This document shows positions 33,906 through 42,230 of a stretch of 46,631 bases of DNA, piece by piece (position 1 is the stretch's first letter; each line of letters opens with the position of its first letter). Both the position numbers and the translations under genes were made by a program. The DNA lies in NCBI GenBank assembly GCA_905201565.1, contig CAJKOS010000004.1:1-46631 (forward strand), read 5' to 3'. Source of the stretch: an uncultured Erysipelotrichaceae bacterium. GTDB lineage: Bacteria > Bacillota_I > Bacilli_A > Erysipelotrichales > Erysipelotrichaceae. The notes below the pieces were generated by a model. The model searched no databases, was not told where the DNA came from, and saw nothing but the letters and a program-made list of their open reading frames with translations.

Positions 33906-34789
33906 TCAATCACTAACCCACTTTCTCACCTGTTCAATATCCACTTTGAGATAACGGGAAATGTCGTCCATGGAAACCCCATCATCTGCCATGTTGATTG
34001 CAACTTCTCTTTTTGCTTCTTCACGACCTTCATCTCGTCCCATCTCCAATATAGCTTCTGATAAATTACACACGTCTTCCACCGTCCTTTCCATGTCTGT
34101 ATTCATTGCAATGAAGAAGTCTTCCTGCATTATTCTTTTCTTCTCTTCTATATCAAGAGTAGCAGAAAAGATTGTATTTAGCAACCGTTCTATTGGACTG
34201 ACACTGGTATCTTTAGGGTCACCGAGATATACAATGATCAGTTCCATCGCATCTAAAGAACCATCTTCTCCTTTCAGAGTATGTCTTTCTATTCTGCTTT
34301 TTGACGTTTTCCTCCCACAATCCAAATGGAGTACACCTTTTCGATTTTCTCATAGTGGTCTTTTTCAAAAACTGTATAGCTTTGAGAGGTTGTCATGCGG
34401 GCAATGTAGTACCAGCCACGCTTTTTCAACCAGCCAAGTACTTTGGGCAGTTTCTGTAGTTCCACATTGATGTGAATTCTATGATTTGTGAATGGAACAC
34501 GGACTTTGAAATATGCATCAAGACGGATGGTCTGCTGACCAACAACCGTGTCTTCTGTTTTGACCATCTCCAGTTTTGTTTCTCCATCCAGTAAGTGACC
34601 GTCTTGTTTCTTTCCGGTTAACATGGAACAGATGTCCTGTACTGCATAGTCAGAGAATTCAGATACCAGGCATTTCAGGATCCATGCTTCTATGCAGGCA
34701 TAGGACAATAGATTCTTTGCCTGCTTGTCATATTGTATTTGTTCGTTTGTTTTGGTGATGTCAGTTCCGATTTGCGTTTCTTCTATCAT
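33906..34789 (-). pseudogene. Rpn/PD-(D/E)XK nuclease-family transposase-like gene, frameshifted
   Basis: The two halves of one gene are in different frames. The 5' half (34789 to about 34318) encodes an N-terminal PD-(D/E)XK-like nuclease: LDAYFKVRVPFTNHRIHINV followed by ELQK supplies D, E and Q/K residues, and GWYYIARMTTSQ is typical. At 34317-34322 the frame shifts. Removing one missing T gives KVYSIWIC running into GRKTSKSRIERHTLKG, and the 3' half continues to 33906 with a helical end (GREEAKREVAINMADDGVSM) and a short DNA-binding-like tail. As it stands the nuclease is split in two. AAGGAG precedes the start. Rpn proteins are linked to recombination. Confidence 0.8.
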
Positions 34790-34852
34790 GTATCATTCTC
34801 CTTACACTTATTTCTATTTCCTGCAAATCGAAAGTTCCCCAAAATTTCTCAT

Positions 34853-34886
34853 AAAAAAAAGTCTGATTCAGCAAAGTGAACCAGAC
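34853..34886 (-). terminator. Terminator of rplKA
   Basis: GTCTGGTTCA and TGAATCAGAC (34877-34886 with 34861-34870, one G-U pair) flank a 6-base loop. Eight T follow on the minus strand. It closes the L11-L1 transcript, so the accessory genes below are not read from it. Confidence 0.95.
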
Positions 34887-34898
34887 AATTTTGCAACG

Positions 34899-35576
34899 TT
34901 ATTCAGCAGAAACTCTGATGCCAGGACCCATAGTTGTGGAAACTGTGATTCCCTTGATGTATGTGCCCTTGACTGTGGAAGGCTTAACCTTAACGATCTG
35001 ATCATACAGAGCCTTGTAGTTAGCCTCGAGTGCTTCAGCTGTGAAGCTGCACTTACCGATCATGACATTGATGTTGCCATCCTTGTCAACACGGTATTCA
35101 ACTTTACCCTTCTTGATTTCATCAACTGCCTGTGCAATGTTCATTGTAACAGTACCAGTCTTTGGGTTTGGCATAAGTCCGCGAGGACCGAGAATCTTAC
35201 CAAGACGGCCGAGCTGACCCATCATATCCGGTGTAGCAACGATAATGTCAAAATCCATCCAACCCTTCTGGATGTCTTCAAGAATCTCTGTGCCGCCAAC
35301 GATATCAGCACCTGCTGCCTTAGCTTCTTCAACCTTGGCACCCTGTGTGATAACGAGGATTCTCTGGGAACGACCTGTGCCGTTAGGAAGAACCATAGCA
35401 CCACGGATGTTCTGGGATGCCTGACGAGGGTCAACATTCAGATAGAAGCTGACTTCGACGGAAGCATCGAATTTAGCAACATTTGTCTTCTTAGCGAGTT
35501 CAATAGCCTCTGTGTAGCTGTAGAGCTTGGAACGGTCAACCAGCTTCTTGGCTTCGTTATACTTCTTACCTGCCAT
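34899..35576 (-). CDS. rplA: Ribosomal protein L1
   Basis: A 225-residue protein of the large-subunit L1 stalk. It also represses its own operon in many bacteria. [20 protein letters not shown] begins it, and the signature [20 protein letters not shown] lies near residue 125. Normal length. It follows rplK by 2 bases in a coupled two-gene operon. In most Bacillota rplJ comes next, but here about 5 kb of accessory genes intervene. Confidence 0.99.
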   Translation of the reverse strand: MAGKKYNEAKKLVDRSKLYSYTEAIELAKKTNVAKFDASVEVSFYLNVDPRQASQNIRGAMVLPNGTGRSQRILVITQGAKVEEAKAAGADIVGGTEILEDIQKGWMDFDIIVATPDMMGQLGRLGKILGPRGLMPNPKTGTVTMNIAQAVDEIKKGKVEYRVDKDGNINVMIGKCSFTAEALEANYKALYDQIVKVKPSTVKGTYIKGITVSTTMGPGIRVSAE

Positions 35577-35578
35577 AA

Positions 35579-36004
35579 TTAGTTATCCATCCCTTCTACT
35601 TCAATACCCATGTTTCTTGCAGTACCTGCAATAATCTTAGCAGCAGCCTCAACATCGTTAGCGCTGAGGTCTGGCATCTTGTACTCAGCAATTTCCATGA
35701 GCTGAGCCTTTGTAATCTTACCAACCTTAACAGTCTTAGGTGTACCAGAACCCTTGGAGATACCAGCAGCCTTGAGCAGAAGCACTGCAGCTGGAGTTGT
35801 CTTCAGAACGAAATCGAAGCTCTTGTCTTCATAAGCTGTGATGATGACAGGAACGATATCACCCTTTCTGTCCTTTGTCTTGTCGTTGAACTCTGTGCAG
35901 AACTTAGGCATATTGATGCCTGCAGCAGCAAGAGCTGGTCCCGGTTTAGCGCCGCCTGCCGGAAACTGAAGTTTGGAAATCTTTGCGATCTTCTTCTTTG
36001 CCAT
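35579..36004 (-). CDS. rplK: Ribosomal protein L11
   Basis: A 141-residue protein of the GTPase-associated centre. The start at 36004 ([20 protein letters not shown]) is preferred because GGAGG lies upstream at normal spacing. A frame open to 36034 adds residues foreign to L11. [20 protein letters not shown] and the C-terminal [10 protein letters not shown] are conserved. The gene has its own promoter and leader, separate from nusG. In most relatives it follows nusG directly, whereas here a broken integrase and HNH gene lie between. Confidence 0.99.
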   Translation of the reverse strand: MAKKKIAKISKLQFPAGGAKPGPALAAAGINMPKFCTEFNDKTKDRKGDIVPVIITAYEDKSFDFVLKTTPAAVLLLKAAGISKGSGTPKTVKVGKITKAQLMEIAEYKMPDLSANDVEAAAKIIAGTARNMGIEVEGMDN

Positions 36005-36096
36005 GTGGCTTTCCTCCTTTTCTGAAAGTTCCACATGCTGTGGTCAAACGGATTGCGCATCCTCCCACGCATGTAAGCACAATAAAAGCGCTGTGC
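36005..36096 (-). ncRNA. Leader of rplKA, candidate L1-binding site
   Basis: The 5' UTR of about 92 bases carries GTGGGAGGATGCGCAATCCG and then GACCAC, followed by the small hairpin CCACAGCATGTGG (36031-36043). GUGGGAGG paired to a downstream ACCAC recalls L1 binding sites that mimic its 23S rRNA target. This is assigned by analogy with rplKA leaders of other Bacillota. Confidence 0.55.
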
Positions 36097-36102
36097 CTTA
36101 TG

Positions 36103-36131
36103 ATATTAATATTTCACAAGCTCTACGTCAA
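36103..36131 (-). promoter_or_regulatory. Promoter of rplKA
   Basis: TTGACG (36126-36131) and TAATAT (36103-36108) are 17 bases apart on the minus strand, just inside the end of the accessory insert. Confidence 0.8.
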
Positions 36132-36193
36132 TAAAAACCGCATAAAAACTGAAGATTTTTAAGCATGTTAATCATTTCTCAGAAACTATGTTC

Positions 36194-37010
36194 TCACCAG
36201 TCAAATTCATCCGGATCTTCAGGGAACACTACAGGTATCTGCATTGTATTCTGATCCTCTGATTCTTCAGGATCATCCGGAAAATTTACCACTGGTCTTC
36301 TCTGAACAGATTCAGCATGTGTTTATTTTGACTTTGGATGGTGGAACAATCTTGTCTCTTTTTGAAGCATTGCATTTGGAACATAATACCTGAAGATTTG
36401 AAGGAATCGTCTTCCCGCCTTTGGCAACAGGAACAATATGGTCGATTTGCAAACCCACTCCATCAGGCATGAACTTCCCACAAATCTGACATGTGTAGTT
36501 ATCACGTTTCATTATTTCTTCTCTTAATTGAGGTGTCATCAGATTTCTCTGCTTCTGGCTATGATATTTCTTTAATGTTGTTTCGTGATTAATTGCCATC
36601 AATTCACGATCCTTGTTCACAAGCCACTGCCAATCAACATACAACCAATCATCTTCCTGATGAACTGTGTAAGAAGTTCTGTAGTAGTTTTGCTGCCTGT
36701 ATCTGGTTTGTTTTGTGGTTGTGACAAATTGAAATGCATGCTTATCATCAATAGATTCAAGAAACTGTCTTTGTCTTCTCTTCTTTAGAAAACATTGATC
36801 AACATACTCTTGTTGTTCTTTTTTCCACTCTCCAATTTTACGCTTATGAGAAATCAATCTGTTTCTGTTGACCGGATTATTCAGAAAGTCCTCAATGTAC
36901 TCCACACTGTCAACATTCCTCTTTCCAGAAACATCAAACTCTTCCACAAAATACGGATAATGAAAGGCTCTTCTGTACTAAATGTGGGTAAATATCCATC
37001 ATCAAAGATG
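36194..37010 (-). pseudogene. HNH endonuclease-like gene with frameshifts at both ends
   Basis: The longest intact frame (36312-36947) encodes an HNH nuclease: REEIMKRDNYTCQICGKFMP, LQIDHIVPVAKGG and LQVLCSKCNASKRDK hold the HNH core and two zinc-binding CxxC pairs. Upstream, another frame reads IFIFDDGYLPTFSTEEP and, with one base restored near 36963-36968, joins FHYPYFVEEFDVSGKRN. Downstream, a third frame continues past the stop as THAESVQRRPVVNFPDDPEE and ends PEDPDEFDW at 36194, with the break near 36317-36325. The gene thus seems to be decaying, although a product starting at GTG 36947 could still keep the nuclease core. AT-rich; no partner gene is intact. Confidence 0.7.
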
Positions 37011-37024
37011 AATATTTCCTTTAT

Positions 37025-37708
37025 TCAACGCATATAACAAGAATATTTGAATAGAAAAAAAACCATATGGTCCACAAGTGCTTCTTTACATAATGCCTTC
37101 ATCATTTTCCATATATTGGACCTGTCTAATGGTTTTCCATTTCTTGTGATGAAGATAGGACCATTGTGTATATGTTTCTTTTGTATGTATTTCTTCAATC
37201 TTTGAATCAGTCTGTCTGGAAGAAAGATCTTTCTTGTCTTGCCTTTCATCCTGATGGTGGCTTCCCCATTCGCCAGTGCTTCTGTTGTGATGTATTGCAC
37301 CTCAGAGACACGTATACCTGTCGAACAGATGGTTTCAATCAGAAGTGCTAACCTTTCATCTTTCTTATTGCGTGCTGTTTTGATGAGCTTTGTATAATCA
37401 GGTTTTGTCATTTCTCTGTTTTGTTGAATATAGGAAGAACGCTGCAACTTGAAAAGCTTTACTCTGAGTTCCTGCTTGTTGATAAAGGAAAGAAACCCAT
37501 TGATCGCTACCAGTGCAGCATTAGCACTGCTTGTCTTGTAATGAGCTATGAGGTCTTCCTTATAGGCAAGCATTGTTTCTTTTGAAAGTTCTTTGTCCTT
37601 GCAAAAGGATGAAAACCGTTTGAGTTCACGCTTGTACTGTTCACAGGTTGCTTTGGCTTTTTCATCTTCTTTGAGATGAGCAATGTATTGTTCGATTCTT
37701 TTGTCCAT
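37025..37708 (-). CDS. C-terminally truncated tyrosine recombinase (integrase)
   Basis: A 227-residue remnant of a phage-type integrase. The core-binding domain (YIAHLKEDEKAKATCEQYKR onward) and box I (ETICSTGIRVSEVQYIT, Arg present), plus the MKGKTRKIFLP beta-hairpin with its Lys, are intact. The protein ends at KALCKEALVDH followed by unrelated residues, where family members continue into HNLRH (box II) and the Tyr nucleophile. Without them it cannot recombine DNA. GGAGG lies 8 bases before the chosen ATG at 37708. The cut lies directly beside the decayed HNH gene, which suggests a deletion joined the two. The promoter has inverted repeats, so the fragment may still be expressed. Confidence 0.8.
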   Translation of the reverse strand: MDKRIEQYIAHLKEDEKAKATCEQYKRELKRFSSFCKDKELSKETMLAYKEDLIAHYKTSSANAALVAINGFLSFINKQELRVKLFKLQRSSYIQQNREMTKPDYTKLIKTARNKKDERLALLIETICSTGIRVSEVQYITTEALANGEATIRMKGKTRKIFLPDRLIQRLKKYIQKKHIHNGPIFITRNGKPLDRSNIWKMMKALCKEALVDHMVFFLFKYSCYMR

Positions 37709-37755
37709 TTCATTAACCTCCCACAAAATTAATGAATAATCACACGGCTGTTTAC

Positions 37756-37792
37756 AAATGTTAACAACTGAACATTTATTGTACTTTGTTCA
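37756..37792 (-). promoter_or_regulatory. Inverted repeats over the truncated-integrase promoter
   Basis: TGAACA (37769-37774) and TGTTCA (37787-37792) flank a TACAAT -10 (minus strand). A second pair, AAATGTT (37756-37762) and AACATTT (37771-37777), overlaps it downstream. The half-sites share AACATT/TGTTC cores. A repressor array is the simplest reading. Confidence 0.45.
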
Positions 37793-37811
37793 GTGTTATT
37801 CCAATGTGAGA

Positions 37812-37844
37812 GGAAAATGAAAAGAGCAGTGAATTACTGCTCTT
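37812..37844 (-). terminator. Terminator of rpmG-secE-nusG
   Basis: AAGAGCAGT and ACTGCTCTT (37836-37844 with 37822-37830) form a perfect 9-bp stem with a 5-base loop. TTCATTTTCC follows on the minus strand. Confidence 0.85.
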
Positions 37845-37848
37845 GCCA

Positions 37849-38430
37849 TCATTCATCAATTTTCTGCAATGCTGTGTAGTCAATATCCGTTGGTGTTTCT
37901 CTACCAAACAACAGTGTCAATACACTAGCGACCTGTGTCTGATCGTTCATGGAACTGACTCTGCCTTCCATACCGGAGAATGGACCGGAGAGAATCTTGA
38001 CTGTATCACCAATAGAGAAGTTGACTTCAACCTTCTTATCGGACTTGCCCATTCTTCTCAGGATGGATTCCATTTCATCCGGGGAAACCGGAAATGGCTT
38101 TGCTCCACCACCGGAAGAACCAATAAATCCGGTAACACCTGGTGTGTTTCTGACAACATACCATGCCTCATCGGTCATCTTCATTTCAACGAAGACATAA
38201 CCCGGAAACATGTTATGCATCTTTTCGACTTTCTTGCCGTTCTTGATTTCAATTTCCGGTTCTTCTGCTACAACAATACGGAACAAAGAATCCTGAATAC
38301 CCATGGTTTCGACACGCTTCTCCAGGTTTTCCTTGACTCTGTTTTCATGTCCGGAATATGTATTGACGACATACCAGCGCTTCTGGTGTTCGTCATCGAT
38401 CGCTGCTTTTACTTCCTTATCGTCTGCCAT
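37849..38430 (-). CDS. nusG: Transcription termination/antitermination factor NusG
   Basis: A 193-residue elongation factor that binds the RNA polymerase clamp. The N-terminal NGN domain has RWYVVNTYSGHENRVKENL and MFPGYVFVEM. The C-terminal KOW domain has FSIGDTVKILSGPFSGMEG and VLTLLFGRETPTDID. Normal length with a short acidic N-terminal extension. It starts 3 bases after the secE stop and is last in the rpmG-secE-nusG operon. Confidence 0.99.
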   Translation of the reverse strand: MADDKEVKAAIDDEHQKRWYVVNTYSGHENRVKENLEKRVETMGIQDSLFRIVVAEEPEIEIKNGKKVEKMHNMFPGYVFVEMKMTDEAWYVVRNTPGVTGFIGSSGGGAKPFPVSPDEMESILRRMGKSDKKVEVNFSIGDTVKILSGPFSGMEGRVSSMNDQTQVASVLTLLFGRETPTDIDYTALQKIDE

Positions 38431-38433
38431 ACC

Positions 38434-38694
38434 TTATGCTCCAATTCCAATAAACTTCAACAAGAATGTTACGCCAAACTCACAAAGCACAAAGAACAGT
38501 GCAAAGAATACGGTAAAGATGAGTACTTCACCAGTAGTGGAAAAAATACCAGGACCTTTGTCACTATCCTTCCACTTTGGCCATACGACACGCTTTGCTT
38601 CCTTCTGGATACCTCTCAATGAGAACCAGTGATCCTTTGGCTGTTTATTCTTGGCAGGCTTAGCTGCCTTTTTCTCCTTCTTTTTTTCTGTCAT
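38434..38694 (-). CDS. secE: Preprotein translocase subunit SecE
   Basis: An 86-residue single-pass membrane subunit of SecYEG. A lysine-rich cytoplasmic start (TEKKKEKKAAKPAKNK) leads to the conserved amphipathic helix (GIQKEAKRVVWPKW) and one C-terminal membrane helix (about 52-80). AGGAGG with a 6-base spacer overlaps the end of rpmG. It is located between rpmG and nusG, as in other Bacillota. Confidence 0.97.
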   Translation of the reverse strand: MTEKKKEKKAAKPAKNKQPKDHWFSLRGIQKEAKRVVWPKWKDSDKGPGIFSTTGEVLIFTVFFALFFVLCEFGVTFLLKFIGIGA

Positions 38695-38704
38695 GGGAAA
38701 CCTC

Positions 38705-38860
38705 CTATTTTGTTTCCTTATGAAGAGTTTTCTTACCGCATTTCGGGCAGAACTTCATCAGTTCAAGTCTTTTGCCCTTACTGCTCTTCGATCTGTTTGT
38801 CGTATAATTCCTGGACAGACAAACTTCACATGCCAGGATGACCTTGTCATCTTTAGCCAT
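38705..38860 (-). CDS. rpmG: Ribosomal protein L33
   Basis: A 51-residue zinc-binding L33: [20 protein letters not shown] at the start, then [15 protein letters not shown]. Both CxxC pairs are present, so it is the zinc-containing (C+) form. The start at 38860 follows AAAGGAG. A dedicated promoter (38888-38916) lies between it and sigH. It is the first gene of the rpmG-secE-nusG transcript. Confidence 0.96.
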   Translation of the reverse strand: MAKDDKVILACEVCLSRNYTTNRSKSSKGKRLELMKFCPKCGKKTLHKETK

Positions 38861-38887
38861 AACAAAAACTCCTTTAAGTGCTTACTT

Positions 38888-38916
38888 ATTTTATACAAAG
38901 GAACCAATAACGTCAA
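38888..38916 (-). promoter_or_regulatory. Promoter of rpmG-secE-nusG
   Basis: TTGACG (38911-38916) and TAAAAT (38888-38893) are 17 bases apart on minus. The -35 overlaps the sigH stop codon. Confidence 0.75.
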
Positions 38917-39512
38917 TCCGCATCTTCATAAAGGCATTTTTTGAACTTCCGCCGCAATCTCGATATCCTGCCATCATACGTCTTTAATGACATCCCAAGG
39001 CGGTTTGCACACTCCTTGTATGTATAACCACGGAGCCTTTGTTCCAAAACCTCCCTGTCCTTTTCATCGAGCTTTGAAACAACCCGTATCAGTTTATCCA
39101 CAGCTGCCCGATACGTATAACTATACTCGGGATTGACAAAACAGTTTTTGATCGGAGAAGCATCATAGTACACAGAAGCCTCATTCACCCTGTCATCTCT
39201 GCGCCGCTTCTGCATTCTGTCATTTTCCCTGACAGTCTCTATGACATAGCGCTGCACTGTTCTTTTCACAAGCAGTGATGCATATGTGCTGAACTTTGCC
39301 CCCCGATCATTCCTATATGTGCGTATAGCCGTCAATAATGCAAGCCTGCCTTCCTGTAAAAGATCCTCCGTACTGAACAAACAGCCCGGAAACTTCTTGA
39401 TACAGGTATATACGATTGCTGCTATCATCGGTTCGTACATAGCAAAAAGAGCCTTGTATGCATAGCTGTCACACAGATGGCTCATATATAGTAGTTCACT
39501 TGCGTTTTCCAT
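38913..39512 (-). CDS. SigH-like RNA polymerase sigma factor
   Basis: A 199-residue sigma-70-family factor in the position of Bacillus sigH. Region 2 is visible as FSTEDLLQEGRLALLTAIRT and FSTYASLLVKRTVQRYVIE. Region 4 is a helix-turn-helix, LRGYTYKECANRLGMSLKTY near the C terminus. In Bacillus SigH drives transition-phase and competence genes. The role here is unknown but this lineage is not expected to lack it. AGGAGG lies upstream, and the gene overlaps the rlmB end by 17 bases, so it is coupled to the cysS operon. Confidence 0.88.
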   Translation of the reverse strand: MENASELLYMSHLCDSYAYKALFAMYEPMIAAIVYTCIKKFPGCLFSTEDLLQEGRLALLTAIRTYRNDRGAKFSTYASLLVKRTVQRYVIETVRENDRMQKRRRDDRVNEASVYYDASPIKNCFVNPEYSYTYRAAVDKLIRVVSKLDEKDREVLEQRLRGYTYKECANRLGMSLKTYDGRISRLRRKFKKCLYEDAD

Positions 39513-40239
39513 AACCGCCCTCCTGAAGAGGGAATCTCATGTTGTAAATCTGATACATCAGAATACCGGCTGATACCGAAGCATTCAAAGAGGAAATCTT
39601 TCCCACCATCGGTAACGACACAATGTAGTCACACTGCTTTTCAAGAAGTCTCGATATACCCTTTCCTTCATTGCCAATGATCAGCACCACATCCATGTCA
39701 TAGGACAATCCTCTGTAGTCTGTACCATCCATATCGGCACCGATAATCCACCAGCCCTTTTTCTTGAGGTCTTCACAAGTTCTGGAAAGATTGGTAACGG
39801 CAGCACACTTAACCGTATCAATTGCGCCAGCGGAAACTTTGGCAACCGTCGGGGTAAGACCAACCGCATTGTTCTTCTTGAAGATCACACCATCTGCACC
39901 AGCCGCATCTGCAGTACGCAGAATTGCTCCAAGGTTATGGGGATCTTCCAGTTCATCGAGCATGATGAGAAGACCGTGCTTTCCTTCCGGTTTGGCATTG
40001 ATAATCTCATCAATCGAATATGTGCGGTATGGTTCAATCTCTGCAAGTACACCCTGATGATGGTCACTCTTTGCCATCTTCTCCATGGTCTTGCGATCAA
40101 CCATCTTTACCAGCACATGGCGCTTCTTTGCCATTTCCTCAATCTTTGCATCACGGGAAGAAAGGTAGATTACCTTTGCCCTGTCGCTATCTGACAGTAT
40201 CTGTTTTACAACATTTTTCCCATACACATATTGTGTCAT
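39496..40239 (-). CDS. rlmB: 23S rRNA 2'-O-ribose methyltransferase RlmB (TrmH family)
   Basis: A 247-residue SPOUT enzyme. An N-terminal substrate-binding domain (VYGKNVVKQIL onward, 1-75) is followed by the knotted SAM domain with LDELEDPHNLGAILRTADAA, LIIGNEGKGISRLL and VSLPMVGKISSLNASVSAGI, the three TrmH motifs. It methylates a 23S rRNA guanosine ribose (G2251 in E. coli). It overlaps mrnC by four bases (ATGA) and sigH by 17, so the cysS-mrnC-rlmB-sigH genes form one coupled operon. Confidence 0.95.
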   Translation of the reverse strand: MTQYVYGKNVVKQILSDSDRAKVIYLSSRDAKIEEMAKKRHVLVKMVDRKTMEKMAKSDHHQGVLAEIEPYRTYSIDEIINAKPEGKHGLLIMLDELEDPHNLGAILRTADAAGADGVIFKKNNAVGLTPTVAKVSAGAIDTVKCAAVTNLSRTCEDLKKKGWWIIGADMDGTDYRGLSYDMDVVLIIGNEGKGISRLLEKQCDYIVSLPMVGKISSLNASVSAGILMYQIYNMRFPLQEGGYGKRK

Positions 40240-40625
40240 GCCTTATCCTCCCGTAAGTCCTTTACTTTGTCCCATATCTCGCGGATTCTTTCCCGCCTTT
40301 CCAGTAACCACAAAGCCCCAAGCATTGCCTCAAACCCTGTGGAAATCCGGTACACCTTTACATCGGTATTATGTGGTACAGTACCTGCATTGCCATTTCT
40401 GCCCCGACGGAAGTATTCCTCTTCTTCCACTGTGAAGAAACCTTCCTCATGCAATGTTTCATAAAACAAACACTGTGCCTTGGCACTGACATAGGCAATA
40501 CTTTTCTTCTGTAACTGACTGCCTTTTCCCTCTCCTTTTTCAAGAAGATATTCCCTGACACACAGCGACCACACCGCATCCCCAAGGAAGGCAAGCGTAC
40601 GACCAGAGCACTCATTTGGTGTCAT
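40236..40625 (-). CDS. mrnC: Mini-ribonuclease 3
   Basis: A 129-residue RNase III-type domain without a dsRNA-binding domain. TLAFLGDAVWSLCVREYLL near residue 10 carries the conserved acidic residue of the RNase III signature, and RRGRNGNAGTVPHNTDVKVY and STGFEAMLGALWL (Glu) follow. It matures the ends of 23S rRNA in Bacillus. Its first base overlaps the cysS stop, and its last four bases overlap rlmB. Confidence 0.94.
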   Translation of the reverse strand: MTPNECSGRTLAFLGDAVWSLCVREYLLEKGEGKGSQLQKKSIAYVSAKAQCLFYETLHEEGFFTVEEEEYFRRGRNGNAGTVPHNTDVKVYRISTGFEAMLGALWLLERRERIREIWDKVKDLREDKA

Positions 40626-41971
40626 CAGAGCAGTCCTCTTTCCATCAGTTTCTTTCTGTATGCATCCGCAGCTTCAAAATTCTTCTCCGCCTTGGCCGCA
40701 TTCCACTGATCAAATGTTTCCTTGTCCTCTTCTGTTACCTCTGGTTTTTCCACCACAATACCGAGAACTTTCAACATTTTCTCCACCGCATTGCGGTACT
40801 TGCCCACTTCCGCAAAGTCAGGTTCCCTCTTGCGCAGTGCCTGGTTCAGCTTCTTGACCGTCTCAAAGATCACCGCATAGGCATTTGGTGTATTCATATC
40901 ATCATCCATGCAGTCAAGGAAGGCACGATAACTCTCTTCATCATAGCCATCGCCCATATCTTTATCTGCCATCGCCGCTTTGACATCTGCCTGGCGCATC
41001 GGATTCAGCACCTTGTCCAGTTCCTTGCGGGCAGTCTCCACTGTTTCATCAGAGAAGTTGAGCTCCTTGCGGTAATGCACAGAACTCACGAGCCATCTTG
41101 TAAGATTCGTGCCAAGGGCACTGACAACATCCTTTGCCCATAGTGTATTGCCAAGGGATTTGCTCATCTTTTCACCATTGATGTTGACCATGGCATTATG
41201 TACCCAGAAGTTTGCCAGGGAATTGTGATGCAGAGCTTCCTGTTGTGCGCACTCATTTTCATGATGTGGGAACTTGAGGTCCATACCACCACCGTGGATA
41301 TCAATCAGGTTGCCAAGATTCTTGTTAATCATGACAACACACTCTGTATGCCAGCCCGGTCTTCCTTCACCCCATGGAGAATTCCACTTGATACCTTTAT
41401 CCGTCTTCTTCCACAAAGCAAAGTCACATGGATTCTTCTTTCCACTGCCCGTATCATCCACTCTTTCGCTGGCACCAGCTTCCAGTTCGCATAACTTCTG
41501 GTGGGAAATCTCGCAATATGTATCACTCACACTATCCACACTGAAATACACATCACCATTTACTTCATAGGCATGCCCTGTTTTAACGAGCTCATCAATG
41601 AAGGAAATGATATCCTGCATTGTCTCAGTAACCCTTGGTGTCATATCCGGCAGTTCTGTATTCAACTGCCTTCTGACATCCTGGTAAGCATCAATGTACC
41701 GCTGGGCAATCACTGCCTCTGTCGTATTTTCCTCAATCGCCTTATTGATAATCTTGTCATCCACATCGGTAAAGTTGGATACATACGTTACCGAATATCC
41801 CTCTGCTTCAAACAATCTCTTCAACACATCAAAGACAATCATCGGTCTTGCATTACCGATATGGGCATAGTTATAGACCGTTGGACCACATACATACATG
41901 TCCACATGTCCTTCATGAATCGGTTTGAAATCTTCTACTTTCAATGTTTTGGAATTGTACAGTCTGATCAT
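40625..41971 (-). CDS. cysS: Cysteinyl-tRNA synthetase
   Basis: A 448-residue class I synthetase that charges tRNA-Cys. The start at 41971 (MIRLYNSKTLKVEDF) follows AGGAGG. A frame open to 42046 would run through the T-box terminator. Motifs: CGPTVYNYAHIGNARP (HIGH-like plus the zinc-binding Cys), GWHTECVVM with further zinc ligands, and EKMSKSLGNTL (KMSKS). Normal length. It is first in an operon with mrnC, rlmB and sigH, controlled by an upstream T-box. Confidence 0.98.
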   Translation of the reverse strand: MIRLYNSKTLKVEDFKPIHEGHVDMYVCGPTVYNYAHIGNARPMIVFDVLKRLFEAEGYSVTYVSNFTDVDDKIINKAIEENTTEAVIAQRYIDAYQDVRRQLNTELPDMTPRVTETMQDIISFIDELVKTGHAYEVNGDVYFSVDSVSDTYCEISHQKLCELEAGASERVDDTGSGKKNPCDFALWKKTDKGIKWNSPWGEGRPGWHTECVVMINKNLGNLIDIHGGGMDLKFPHHENECAQQEALHHNSLANFWVHNAMVNINGEKMSKSLGNTLWAKDVVSALGTNLTRWLVSSVHYRKELNFSDETVETARKELDKVLNPMRQADVKAAMADKDMGDGYDEESYRAFLDCMDDDMNTPNAYAVIFETVKKLNQALRKREPDFAEVGKYRNAVEKMLKVLGIVVEKPEVTEEDKETFDQWNAAKAEKNFEAADAYRKKLMERGLL

Positions 41972-41984
41972 ATCGTCCTCCTGA

Positions 41985-42192
41985 AAAATAAAGAGGCATC
42001 TCAACAAAAAGACGCCTCGCGTGGTTCCACTTTTCCTTATACTCAAACAGCTTAACGCGCCTCTTCGTCAGCCCTACATTATCGGGTCTGCCCTCCCGGA
42101 TGCATTCCTCCATCATTCCAGCAGGCGTTTCCACCATTCCGCCCTCTCTTTTGCCTTTGCTATGAAGTACTATTTCCGATCACCGGTTTCGC
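41985..42192 (-). ncRNA. Cysteine T-box riboswitch with terminator
   Basis: On the minus strand the leader has AGAGAGGGCGG (stem I region), a likely specifier UGC (42102-42104, followed by A), the T-box core GTGGAACCACG (42020-42030), and a terminator: GAGGCGTC pairing with GATGCCTC (42011-42018 with 41993-42000) followed by TTTATTTTT. Uncharged tRNA-Cys pairs with the specifier and the T-box to permit read-through. UGC specifies Cys, in agreement with the downstream cysS. Confidence 0.92.
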
Positions 42193-42196
42193 AAGC

Positions 42197-42225
42197 ATTA
42201 TATCGTATTCCCTGTCTTGTGGCAA
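42197..42225 (-). promoter_or_regulatory. Promoter of the T-box-cysS operon
   Basis: TTGCCA (42220-42225) and TATAAT (42197-42202) are 17 bases apart on minus, just downstream of the flavodoxin stop. Confidence 0.85.
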
Positions 42226-42230
42226 TTATA

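Noticed and set aside
19031..37010. All frameshifts as sequencing errors
   Set aside because: About 8 kb of rpoB/rpoC and the other long core genes are uninterrupted, and most breaks lie in accessory genes. The option cannot be excluded for single sites.
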